Shown piece after piece: positions 1 to 5,062 of a stretch of 6,372 nt of DNA. Under the pieces are notes generated by a model, which saw nothing but the letters and a program-made list of their open reading frames with translations, was not told the DNA's origin and made no database searches. A program made the position numbers and the translations under genes. The first letter of the stretch is position 1. Every line of letters starts with the position of its first letter. This stretch comes from Burkholderiaceae bacterium (lineage in GTDB: Bacteria > Pseudomonadota > Gammaproteobacteria > Burkholderiales > Burkholderiaceae_D): contig JAIELO010000048.1 in assembly GCA_019752915.1 (NCBI GenBank), positions 1-6,372 on the forward strand. The letters are read 5' to 3'.

Positions 1-964
1 GGCGCGCAGGATGGGCGCCGATCAGTGGCAGGCCGTCCGGCGTAGCGGCGCGCAGGCCGGTCCAGCAGCGCAGAATATTGTGCCCGGCCAGCGCCGGCGT
101 AAAGCTGACGGCATGGCGCAGCATGGCGCGCAGAATCGGTGTTTCTACCGCCGGATCAGCGCTGCCGAACTGGCGCGAGGAACCGATCAGAATCTGGCCG
201 GTGGGGCGCGGCTGCAGATTGAAGGCCACCGAGTCGCCACTGGCGGCATGCGCGCTCTTGATGTAGCCCAGCTCCACCAGCTGGTGGCGGATAAAACCCG
301 GGTAGCGGTCGGTAATGGCGAGATGACCTTTCTTGGCCTGTAGCGGCAGCTCCGCTAACAGCTGGCTGCAGCGCGAACCTGCGGCCAGTAATACGTGCTG
401 GGCTTGCAGGGTGCGTCCGTCGGCCAGTTGCACACCGTGATCCTCGATCGCCTGCACTACGCCGTATTCGAGCGTTGCGCCGCGCGCCTGCGCTTTGGAC
501 AGCAACAACCGCGCGCTCTTGGGCGCATACACCAGACCATCGCCGTGCACCAGCAGGCCGCCCGCCAGACCGGCACGTAGCTGCGGTTCGGTCGCATACA
601 GGGCGGCCGGTGCCAGCATCTCGCAGGCCAGACCGTGAGCGCTGAGTAGTTCCGCCTTGGCGCGTGCGGCCGCCATTTCTTCTTCGTCAGCAGCCACCCA
701 GATGGTGCCGCACTGCGTGTATTCATGCTGCTGTGCCTGACCCTCGGTGAGCTGCTTCCACAGTGCCAGCGAGTAGGACGACAGCGCCAGTTCGGCCGGG
801 TTATCGTCCATCACCACCAGATGTCCCATGCCGGCCGCCGTTGCGCCGCTGCCGGGAACATCCTGTTCGATCACCAATACCTGCAGGCCGCGCGCGCTGA
901 GCGCCTCGGCACAGGCAGCGCCGATAATGCCGGCGCCGATGATGATCACGTCGGGTTGTTTCAC
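1..964 (-). CDS. FAD-dependent D-hydroxyproline/D-amino acid dehydrogenase (DadA-like), 3' end outside window
   Basis: Reads from a GTG start at 964-962 off the left edge; 321 residues are visible, and related enzymes are about 370-420, so only the C-terminal tail is missing. The N-terminus has the dinucleotide-binding fold: a beta strand [10 protein letters not shown] (GxGxxG at residues 10-15) and an acidic residue closing the second strand (VLVIE, Glu33). [10 protein letters not shown] stretch follows, typical of DadA-type flavoproteins. Near the window edge the motif [17 protein letters not shown] is the conserved C-terminal FAD/substrate segment of the DAO family. It follows the 4-hydroxyproline epimerase gene with a GTGA overlap, which points to translational coupling. 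By context it should oxidise cis-4-hydroxy-D-proline to 1-pyrroline-4-hydroxy-2-carboxylate, passing electrons to the respiratory chain. It looks like a single-chain enzyme (HypO-like) rather than one subunit of the three-part LhpBEF complex, though the downstream gene cannot be seen. A general D-amino acid dehydrogenase is the alternative. Confidence 0.88.
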   Translation of the reverse strand, partial: MKQPDVIIIGAGIIGAACAEALSARGLQVLVIEQDVPGSGATAAGMGHLVVMDDNPAELALSSYSLALWKQLTEGQAQQHEYTQCGTIWVAADEEEMAAARAKAELLSAHGLACEMLAPAALYATEPQLRAGLAGGLLVHGDGLVYAPKSARLLLSKAQARGATLEYGVVQAIEDHGVQLADGRTLQAQHVLLAAGSRCSQLLAELPLQAKKGHLAITDRYPGFIRHQLVELGYIKSAHAASGDSVAFNLQPRPTGQILIGSSRQFGSADPAVETPILRAMLRHAVSFTPALAGHNILRCWTGLRAATPDGLPLIGAHPAR

Positions 965-1893
965 CGGATGCCCCAGGCGAATGGATCGCTAGGATCGAGA
1001 ATCAGACGCGCTTCGGCATTCACCCATGCGCGTCCGCGGATGCTCGGGATCAGTTGCTCGTCACGATAGTGATAGCGCGCTTCGAACACGCTGCCGATCA
1101 CACTTTCCTGTTTCCAGAGTGCGCCTTCGGCCAGCTTGCCGTCGGCGGCCAGGCAGGCCAGCTTGGCGCTGGTGCCGGTGCCGCAAGGTGAGCGGTCATA
1201 GGCTTTGCCCGGGCAGAGTACGAAACTCTGGCTATCGGCACCGGTACGCGACGGCGCAAACAGTTCGATATGGTCGATCAGACCGCCGTTATCGCCGCGT
1301 ATGCCCTGCTGTTCCAGCGCCGCGCTGATGGCAACGGAAAAATCGGTCAGCGCAGCGATATTGCCGGCGCTGATCTCGACGCTATGCTCGGCCACCAGAA
1401 AGAACCAGTTACCACCCCAGGCGATGTCGCCGCTGACGGCGCCGTAGCCCGGCACCTGCACCGTCACGCTGGCCTGACTGCGGTAGGACGCCACGTTATC
1501 AACCGTCACACTGCCATCGGCATGCAGCTCCGCCTCTACTACACCGACCGGCGTATCGATACGGTGCCGGCCGACGACTATGCGCCCCAGATAGGCCAGC
1601 GACGCGACCAGACCGATGGTGCCATGCCCGCACATGCCAAGGTAGCCGACGTTGTTGAAGAAAATGACGCCTGCAGCACAATCGGGGGCATGCGGCTGGC
1701 ATAGCAGAGCACCGACCAGCACGTCCGAGCCGCGTGGCTCGCACACCACCGCCGTGCGGAATGCATCATGCTCCTGCTTTAACTGCGCAAGCCGCTGATT
1801 CAGCGGGCCGCTGCCCAGTTCCGGGCCGCCATCCAGCACCAGACGGGTAGGTTCGCCGCCGGTGTGGGAATCGATGATCGAGATGGTTTTCAT
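961..1893 (-). CDS. lhpA: 4-hydroxyproline 2-epimerase (proline racemase family)
   Basis: A 310-residue protein, the usual length for the proline racemase/hydroxyproline epimerase family. It begins [17 protein letters not shown], the hallmark N-terminus of hydroxyproline epimerases, which fixes the ATG at 1893. The two catalytic cysteines are present: Cys88 in MCGHGTIG and Cys237 in [10 protein letters not shown], with His90 and Asp233 (DRSPCGTG) as the usual supporting residues. A Cys/Cys pair fits a racemase/epimerase; the related trans-3-hydroxyproline dehydratases have Thr at the second position. The enzyme interconverts trans-4-hydroxy-L-proline and cis-4-hydroxy-D-proline without a cofactor, in the cytoplasm. 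The stop overlaps the start of the downstream dehydrogenase gene, which would use the epimerase product. A PAS-AraC regulator is divergently transcribed. Specificity for hydroxyproline over proline is inferred from the N-terminal and Cys88 motifs and the dehydrogenase neighbour. Also called hypE in other naming schemes. Confidence 0.93.
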   Translation of the reverse strand: MKTISIIDSHTGGEPTRLVLDGGPELGSGPLNQRLAQLKQEHDAFRTAVVCEPRGSDVLVGALLCQPHAPDCAAGVIFFNNVGYLGMCGHGTIGLVASLAYLGRIVVGRHRIDTPVGVVEAELHADGSVTVDNVASYRSQASVTVQVPGYGAVSGDIAWGGNWFFLVAEHSVEISAGNIAALTDFSVAISAALEQQGIRGDNGGLIDHIELFAPSRTGADSQSFVLCPGKAYDRSPCGTGTSAKLACLAADGKLAEGALWKQESVIGSVFEARYHYRDEQLIPSIRGRAWVNAEARLILDPSDPFAWGIR

Positions 1894-1939
1894 ACCCCCA
1901 TGTTAGGCCGGTATGACTTGCCTGTCTTGCATCGTCTGC

Positions 1940-1969
1940 GCATGATGGATGACGAAATCTGCATAATGG
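1940..1969. promoter_or_regulatory. Candidate AraC-type operator: 9-bp direct repeat offset by 21 bp
   Basis: GCATGATGG at 1940-1948 and GCATAATGG at 1961-1969 match at 8 of 9 positions and start exactly 21 bp (two helical turns) apart; a further GCAT lies 11 bp upstream at 1929-1932. They sit in the 123-bp space between the divergent epimerase and PAS-AraC genes. AraC/XylS proteins bind direct repeats with this spacing through their paired helix-turn-helix motifs. Assignment to the adjacent regulator is inferred; with only nine bases, chance cannot be excluded. Confidence 0.4.
1962..1967 (+). promoter_or_regulatory. Possible -10 box for the PAS-AraC regulator
   Basis: CATAAT matches the sigma-70 -10 consensus at 5 of 6 positions. 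Transcription would begin near 1974, consistent with translation from the ATG at 2017. There is no good -35 hexamer at the right distance (CGCATG at 1939-1944). The box lies inside the second copy of the 9-bp direct repeat, so an operator-bound regulator would block its own promoter. Confidence 0.25.
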
Positions 1970-2016
1970 TGAAAAAGTCCGCGACACGCCGCAGGCACGC
2001 TGGCAGAATCCCCACT

Positions 2017-2775
2017 ATGCAAAAAACACTTCCAGACGAGGTAGCGCGCCGTGCGCTGGGCGCCGCCATCGCCGACCCTTTTTTCAGTGTGGCGCTGTTC
2101 GATGCACTGCCCGATGTGGTGTTCTTCGTGAAAGACGAACAGTGCCGCTATGTGGTGGTGAATCAGACGCTGGCGCAACGCTGCGGCCAGCGCCACAAGG
2201 CAGCGTTGATCGGCCGTACGCCGGCCGAAGTATTCGCGCATCCGTTCGGCCAGTCGTATCTGGCGCAGGATATGGCGGTGCTGGCCGGTGGCAGTGACAT
2301 CGAAGAGCAGCTGGAACTGCACCTGTATCCGAACCGCGATCCCGGCTGGTGCCTGACCCGCAAGAAGGCTTTGCGCGATGCGCAGGGACGTATCGTCGGC
2401 CTGACCGGCATCTCGCGTGATCTGGCCATGGCGGACAAGAAGAATCCCGCCTACCGCAAGGTGGCGGCAGCGGTCAGCCTGATCCATGCAGAATACGGGC
2501 GGGCCTTGCCGCTGGCCGAGCTGGCTGCGATTGCACACATGTCGGTGGCGCAGATCGAGCGCTACTTCCTGCGCATCTTCCACCTGACGCCGCGCCAGAT
2601 GATTATCCAGACCCGGGTCGATGCGGCCTCGCGTCTGCTCAAAGGGGATACCAGCGTGGCCGACGTTGCGCAAGCCTGCGGCTATGGCGACCATTCGGCC
2701 TTTACGCGCCAGTTCAAAGCCACTACCGGCGTCACGCCGACCCAGTACCGCCAGCTGGCGCTAGGCAGTACCTGA
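2017..2775 (+). CDS. AraC-family transcriptional regulator with N-terminal PAS sensor domain
   Basis: From the ATG at 2017 the protein has 252 residues. Residues about 25-138 form a PAS-like domain (FDALPDVVFFVKD, RYVVVNQTLAQRCG, then GLTGISRDL at its end). Residues about 150-247 are an AraC/XylS DNA-binding domain with two helix-turn-helix motifs; the second and signature part is DVAQACGYGDHSAFTRQFKATTGVTPTQYR. Unlike classic AraC proteins the sensor is a PAS fold, not a cupin. It is divergent from the hydroxyproline epimerase, so it most likely activates that operon in response to hydroxyproline or an intermediate; the ligand is inferred. In-frame ATGs upstream (1864, 1900, 1942, 1945, 1966) would extend it into or across the intergenic promoter region and, for 1864, into the epimerase gene; they add basic, low-complexity residues outside the PAS fold, so 2017 was preferred although no strong Shine-Dalgarno precedes it. 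Its 3' end overlaps the convergent AlkB-like gene by 15 bp. Confidence 0.88.
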   Translation: MQKTLPDEVARRALGAAIADPFFSVALFDALPDVVFFVKDEQCRYVVVNQTLAQRCGQRHKAALIGRTPAEVFAHPFGQSYLAQDMAVLAGGSDIEEQLELHLYPNRDPGWCLTRKKALRDAQGRIVGLTGISRDLAMADKKNPAYRKVAAAVSLIHAEYGRALPLAELAAIAHMSVAQIERYFLRIFHLTPRQMIIQTRVDAASRLLKGDTSVADVAQACGYGDHSAFTRQFKATTGVTPTQYRQLALGST

Positions 2776-2828
2776 GGTACTGGCCGCAGTGCGCGGCAGG
2801 GGCGGCTGGGCCGCTGCCAGCTGGCGCT
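2750..2828. repeat. Two copies of a 13-bp palindrome-containing repeat flanking the convergent junction
   Basis: GCCAGCTGGCGCT occurs at 2750-2762 and again at 2816-2828, 66 bp apart and on either side of the hairpin at 2766-2782. The core GCCAGCTGGC is self-complementary. Both copies lie in coding sequence (the first mainly in the 3' end of the PAS-AraC gene, the second in the 3' end of the AlkB-like gene), so they may simply reflect GC-rich codon use. Confidence 0.4.
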
Positions 2829-3864
2829 CTTCCTCGCTGGCATAGTCGCGGTCCCACGCCAGTACTTTGGGCGTCATCAGCGCATGCCAGAGTGGCGGCA
2901 GCAGCGCCACGAGCAGGGTCGACAGATAGCCGCTGATCATCATCGGCGCATCGGGATACGGCTGCAGGTCGTGATACGCCACGCTGGCGCGCGCATGGTG
3001 GTGCGAGTGGCGCGTCAGATTGAACATGGTCCAGGAACTCAGGCGCTTATTGGTGTTCCACGAATGGTGCGGTTGCACCGGCCGGGCCGGATTACGTACC
3101 ATGCCATAGTGTTCCATGTAGTTGACCACTTCCAGCAGCGCTTTGCCGAACAAGGCGCAGACAGAGAAATACAGCGCCGCCGGCAGTCCGCCATACCAGC
3201 CGGCAGCGGCCACCAGTGCAGCGCTCATCAGATAGCCGCGCAGCAGCAGATTGTGATGGCTGAACTGGCGCTGGCCGCGCCGCTCGAGACGTTTGCGCTC
3301 CAAGCGCCACGCACTGCGATTGCCTTTTACCGTGGAGCAGACGATATGCCAGTAAACATTGCGCCCGCGCGGTGCGGTCGCCGGATCGGCGCTGGTCGAG
3401 ACATAGCGGTGGTGACCGTACACATGCTCGATGGCGAAGCTGACGTCAAAGCTGAACGCCAGCAGCCAGCGGCCGATCTCCAGCGACACCGGTTCAGTGG
3501 TGCGGTGGATCAGTTCATGGGCGGTGATGGTGCCGATCAAGCCGATCATCAGCCCGGTCAGCACCACGCCCGAAATCAGCTGCGCTGTGCTGGCGTAACG
3601 GCCGGCGCTGAAACTGGCAACCGACGCGGCGACGATCAGTACCAGTAGCGGTAATGCCAGCCATAGCTGGCCGGTCAGGATGGCGCGGTGCTGCAGTTTG
3701 GGCGTGCTGAGGTCGTCGCCGCCCAGCAGGTCGCCGACGATGTAGAACAGCAGTACGCCCGCCAGCGTCGCGCACACGGTGACGCCACCGGTGTACAGGG
3801 CGGCAGCGGCGCACAGACCGATCACGTGAAACAGGAAGAATTTCAGGTAGTGCAGCGCATTCAT
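2761..3864 (-). CDS. AlkB-family membrane di-iron hydroxylase/desaturase (alkane 1-monooxygenase-like)
   Basis: A 367-residue integral membrane protein, somewhat shorter than classic AlkB (about 400). Hydrophobic segments lie near 5-45, 66-84, 95-115, 133-145, 212-246 and 313-331. The histidine boxes of the alkane hydroxylase/XylM/desaturase family are in order: HELIHR (116-121), EHVYGHHRYV (146-155), NYMEHYG (248-254) and LTRHSHHHA (283-291), with DPATAPRG and HSWNTN also matching AlkB. These histidines would hold a di-iron centre that activates oxygen at the cytoplasmic membrane. AlkB enzymes hydroxylate the terminal methyl of n-alkanes using rubredoxin as electron donor; no rubredoxin domain is fused and none is encoded nearby. 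The usual RHSDHH has His288 instead of Asp, so this may be a divergent subfamily with another substrate (fatty acid, lipid or hydrocarbon). The ATG at 3864 is supported by a strong Shine-Dalgarno. A divergent AraC activator is the likely regulator. Family call firm, substrate uncertain. Confidence 0.87.
   Translation of the reverse strand: MNALHYLKFFLFHVIGLCAAAALYTGGVTVCATLAGVLLFYIVGDLLGGDDLSTPKLQHRAILTGQLWLALPLLVLIVAASVASFSAGRYASTAQLISGVVLTGLMIGLIGTITAHELIHRTTEPVSLEIGRWLLAFSFDVSFAIEHVYGHHRYVSTSADPATAPRGRNVYWHIVCSTVKGNRSAWRLERKRLERRGQRQFSHHNLLLRGYLMSAALVAAAGWYGGLPAALYFSVCALFGKALLEVVNYMEHYGMVRNPARPVQPHHSWNTNKRLSSWTMFNLTRHSHHHARASVAYHDLQPYPDAPMMISGYLSTLLVALLPPLWHALMTPKVLAWDRDYASEEERQLAAAQPPLPRTAASTSGTA
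2766..2782. repeat. Perfect 7-bp inverted repeat with stop-codon loop at the convergent junction
   Basis: CAGTACC (2766-2772) and GGTACTG (2776-2782) are exact reverse complements separated by TGA, which is the stop codon of the PAS-AraC gene. The hairpin sits at the 3' ends of both convergent genes. No T-run follows on either strand, so it is not a canonical intrinsic terminator; it may act as a weak bidirectional 3'-end structure. Confidence 0.5.
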
Positions 3865-3868
3865 ACGG

Positions 3869-3875
3869 TCTCCTT
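3869..3875 (-). promoter_or_regulatory. Strong Shine-Dalgarno of the AlkB-like gene
   Basis: Read on the minus strand, AAGGAGA precedes the ATG at 3864-3862 with about five bases between AAGGAG and the start. It is the best ribosome binding site in the window and fixes the start of the AlkB-like protein. It directly abuts the A-rich triplet leader. Confidence 0.85.
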
Positions 3876-3914
3876 GTTGTTTTTATCGTTGTTTTTATTG
3901 TTGTTTTTATTGTT
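3873..3914 (-). promoter_or_regulatory. AAN-triplet leader: candidate Hfq (A-R-N)n / catabolite-repression site
   Basis: On the minus strand 3914-3888 reads as nine consecutive AAN triplets (AAC AAT AAA AAC AAC AAT, then AAA AAC AAC), followed by one GAT and four more AAN triplets (AAA AAC AAC AAG) that run into the Shine-Dalgarno. Established knowledge: the distal face of Hfq binds A-R-N triplet repeats, and in Pseudomonas the AAnAAnAA motif near start sites of catabolic mRNAs is bound by Hfq with Crc to block translation. Function here is inferred; it requires Hfq (and possibly a Crc-like partner) in this organism and transcription starting at or above 3914. Confidence 0.5.
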
Positions 3915-3920
3915 GTATAA
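3876..3920. repeat. 12-bp tandem repeat (3 full copies plus a partial one)
   Basis: On the plus strand GTTGTTTTTATC (3876-3887) is followed by two copies of GTTGTTTTTATT (3888-3899, 3900-3911) and a partial copy GTTGTATAA (3912-3920). It is the most AT-rich stretch in an otherwise GC-rich window and forms the 5' leader of the AlkB-like mRNA. A tandem array of this kind can change copy number by replication slippage, altering leader length but not any reading frame of that gene. Confidence 0.9.
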
Positions 3921-3925
3921 GGCCC

Positions 3926-3954
3926 ATTGTAGGCAGCGCCGTGCGGCCATAGCG
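3926..3954 (-). promoter_or_regulatory. Candidate activator-dependent promoter of the AlkB-like gene
   Basis: On the minus strand TACAAT at 3931-3926 matches the -10 consensus at 5 of 6 positions. The hexamer 17 bp upstream (CGCTAT, 3954-3949) is a poor -35, as expected for a promoter that needs an activator. Transcription would start near 3919, giving a leader of about 55 bases that contains the AAN triplet run. Confidence 0.4.
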
Positions 3955-3961
3955 AGGGCAG

Positions 3962-3991
3962 TAATTGACATGGATGGGTTAATTATTGACA
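3962..3991. promoter_or_regulatory. Candidate AraC-type operator: TWATTGACA direct repeat offset by 21 bp
   Basis: TAATTGACA at 3962-3970 and TTATTGACA at 3983-3991 match at 8 of 9 positions, with seven identical bases in a row (ATTGACA), offset exactly 21 bp. Relative to the predicted start of the AlkB-like transcript (near 3919) the half-sites are centred at about -47 and -68, the usual position of AraC/XylS activator boxes. The adjacent AraC protein is the obvious candidate to bind; this is inferred from geometry. Confidence 0.5.
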
Positions 3992-3993
3992 AT
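3965..3993 (+). promoter_or_regulatory. Candidate sigma-70 promoter of the AraC regulator, embedded in the operator repeats
   Basis: A perfect -35 TTGACA (3965-3970) is separated by 17 bp from GACAAT (3988-3993), a 4/6 match to the -10 consensus. Transcription would begin near 4000, with a leader of about 36 bases to the ATG at 4036. The -35 box lies in the first operator half-site and the -10 box overlaps the second, so a regulator bound to the repeat would shut off its own synthesis. Confidence 0.5.
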
Positions 3994-4035
3994 CGGAGTC
4001 CCTGTCAGCTCACACGCCTTGTGCGTCGCCACCGT

Positions 4036-5055
4036 ATGCCTCACCACGACCCACCACTGGCCAGCAGTTATCTGCGCCAGATTGCCGAACAAGTCGCCAG
4101 CATGGGCGGCGATGTCGATGCGTGGCTGGCGCGCAGCGGATTGCGTGCCGCGCAGCTGGAAGATGCCCGCCTGTCCCTGTCGTTTCCGCTGTTCCGACAG
4201 CTGGTGCTCGATGCGCTGGCGCTGACGCAGGAACCGGCACTGGGGCTGCTGATCGGTGAGCGGATGCGCGCCCACACCCACGGTATTCTTGGCTATGCCG
4301 CCATGCACAGCGCCACCTTGCGACAGGCACTGGAGGTGCTGGAACGTTACTTCATGCTGCGTACCAGTATGGTGGGCATCGCCATCGAAGTGCAGGGTGC
4401 GACTTTGCGGGTAAGTCTGTATGAGCGTGTGCCGCTGGGCGACATCGCGCGCCCCGTGCTGGAAGGGGTGCTGCTGGCATTTAAAAATGTTCTGGATTTC
4501 ATTGCGCGTGACAGTGCGCCATGCCAGCTGGTGGCGTTTCAGTGCGCACCCTCCGATGTCGGGCTGGCACAGAGTCTGTTCCAGTGTGAAGTGCGTTATG
4601 CGCAGGACTGGAGCGGGATGTTGCTGCCGGCGGCAGCGCTGGATCTGCCCTTGAAGATGGGCGACCCGGCCAGTTTCGAACAGGCGCTGCAACTGTGTCA
4701 GCGTGAACTGGAGAAGCTGGTGACGCCATATTCCACCGCTGCGCGGGTGCGCCGCCTGATGCTGGAACAGCGCACCGCGTTTCCCTCACTGGCGCTGACG
4801 GCACGCTTGCTGCATGTGACCCCGCGCACGCTGCACCGGCGCTTGCTGGCCGAACACAGCTCCTATCAGCAGATACTCGACGAGGTGCGGCGCATGCTGG
4901 CCTGCGAATACCTGCGCGTGGGGCAATTGAGTGTGCAGGAAATCAGTTATGCGCTGGGCTACACCGACATTGCCAATTTCCGGCGCGCCTTCAAGCGCTG
5001 GGAGGGCGTGCCGCCTTCCGCGTGGCTGACTGCTAAAAGAGCGCTGAAAGACTGA
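4036..5055 (+). CDS. AraC-family transcriptional regulator (AlkR/OruR type), likely activator of the AlkB-like gene
   Basis: From the ATG at 4036 the protein has 339 residues, the standard length of the AraC group with an 'arabinose-binding' N-terminal domain (OruR, AlkR, ArgR-like). Residues about 20-210 form that ligand domain (LGLLIGERMRAHTHGILGYAAMHS at about 69-92 is characteristic). Residues about 245-335 form the DNA-binding domain: first helix-turn-helix LTARLLHVTPRTLHRRL, second SVQEISYALGYTDIANFRRAFKRWEGVPPSAW. It is divergent from the AlkB-like gene, the arrangement known for alkR-alkM of Acinetobacter, where the AraC-type protein activates the hydroxylase in response to alkanes. 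A hydrophobic inducer is therefore inferred. In-frame codons upstream (ATG 3970, GTG 4021) exist, but 3970 falls inside the predicted -35 box, and the frame further upstream runs through the 12-bp repeat and the antisense of the AlkB-like gene. No clear Shine-Dalgarno precedes 4036. The 3' end is 7 bp from the convergent peptidase gene. Confidence 0.88.
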   Translation: MPHHDPPLASSYLRQIAEQVASMGGDVDAWLARSGLRAAQLEDARLSLSFPLFRQLVLDALALTQEPALGLLIGERMRAHTHGILGYAAMHSATLRQALEVLERYFMLRTSMVGIAIEVQGATLRVSLYERVPLGDIARPVLEGVLLAFKNVLDFIARDSAPCQLVAFQCAPSDVGLAQSLFQCEVRYAQDWSGMLLPAAALDLPLKMGDPASFEQALQLCQRELEKLVTPYSTAARVRRLMLEQRTAFPSLALTARLLHVTPRTLHRRLLAEHSSYQQILDEVRRMLACEYLRVGQLSVQEISYALGYTDIANFRRAFKRWEGVPPSAWLTAKRALKD

Positions 5056-5062
5056 TGGAAGA

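Noticed and set aside
1864..2016. Upstream start for the PAS-AraC gene adding 51 residues
   Set aside because: The extension would begin inside the epimerase gene, cross the promoter region and encode low-complexity basic residues outside the PAS fold.
1903..2694. 263-codon open frame on the minus strand opposite the PAS-AraC gene
   Set aside because: It is the antisense shadow of a well-supported regulator. The translation is rich in Arg, His and Gln with no recognisable domain, as expected from high-GC codon bias.
2766..2782. Intrinsic terminator call for the convergent hairpin
   Set aside because: The stem is only 7 bp with a 3-base loop and no T-run on either strand, so it is listed as an inverted repeat instead.
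2884..3648. 254-codon open frame on the plus strand opposite the AlkB-like gene
   Set aside because: Antisense to a gene whose histidine boxes are all in the other frame; composition is dominated by Arg, Gln, His and Ala and shows no domain.
3876..3920. Short tandem repeats considered as a CRISPR array or iteron-type origin
   Set aside because: The units are 12 bp, directly adjacent with no spacers, and sit just upstream of a Shine-Dalgarno. There is no nearby cas or replication initiator gene.
3688..4035. N-terminal extension of the AlkR-type regulator containing a very hydrophobic Leu/Phe stretch that mimics a membrane segment
   Set aside because: The stretch is merely the 12-bp tandem repeat read in frame, and the rest is antisense to the AlkB-like gene. 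The regulator family starts at about the ATG at 4036.
3979..4692. 237-codon open frame on the minus strand opposite the AlkR-type regulator
   Set aside because: Antisense shadow with Gln/His/Arg-rich translation, no motif, and no sensible gene start.
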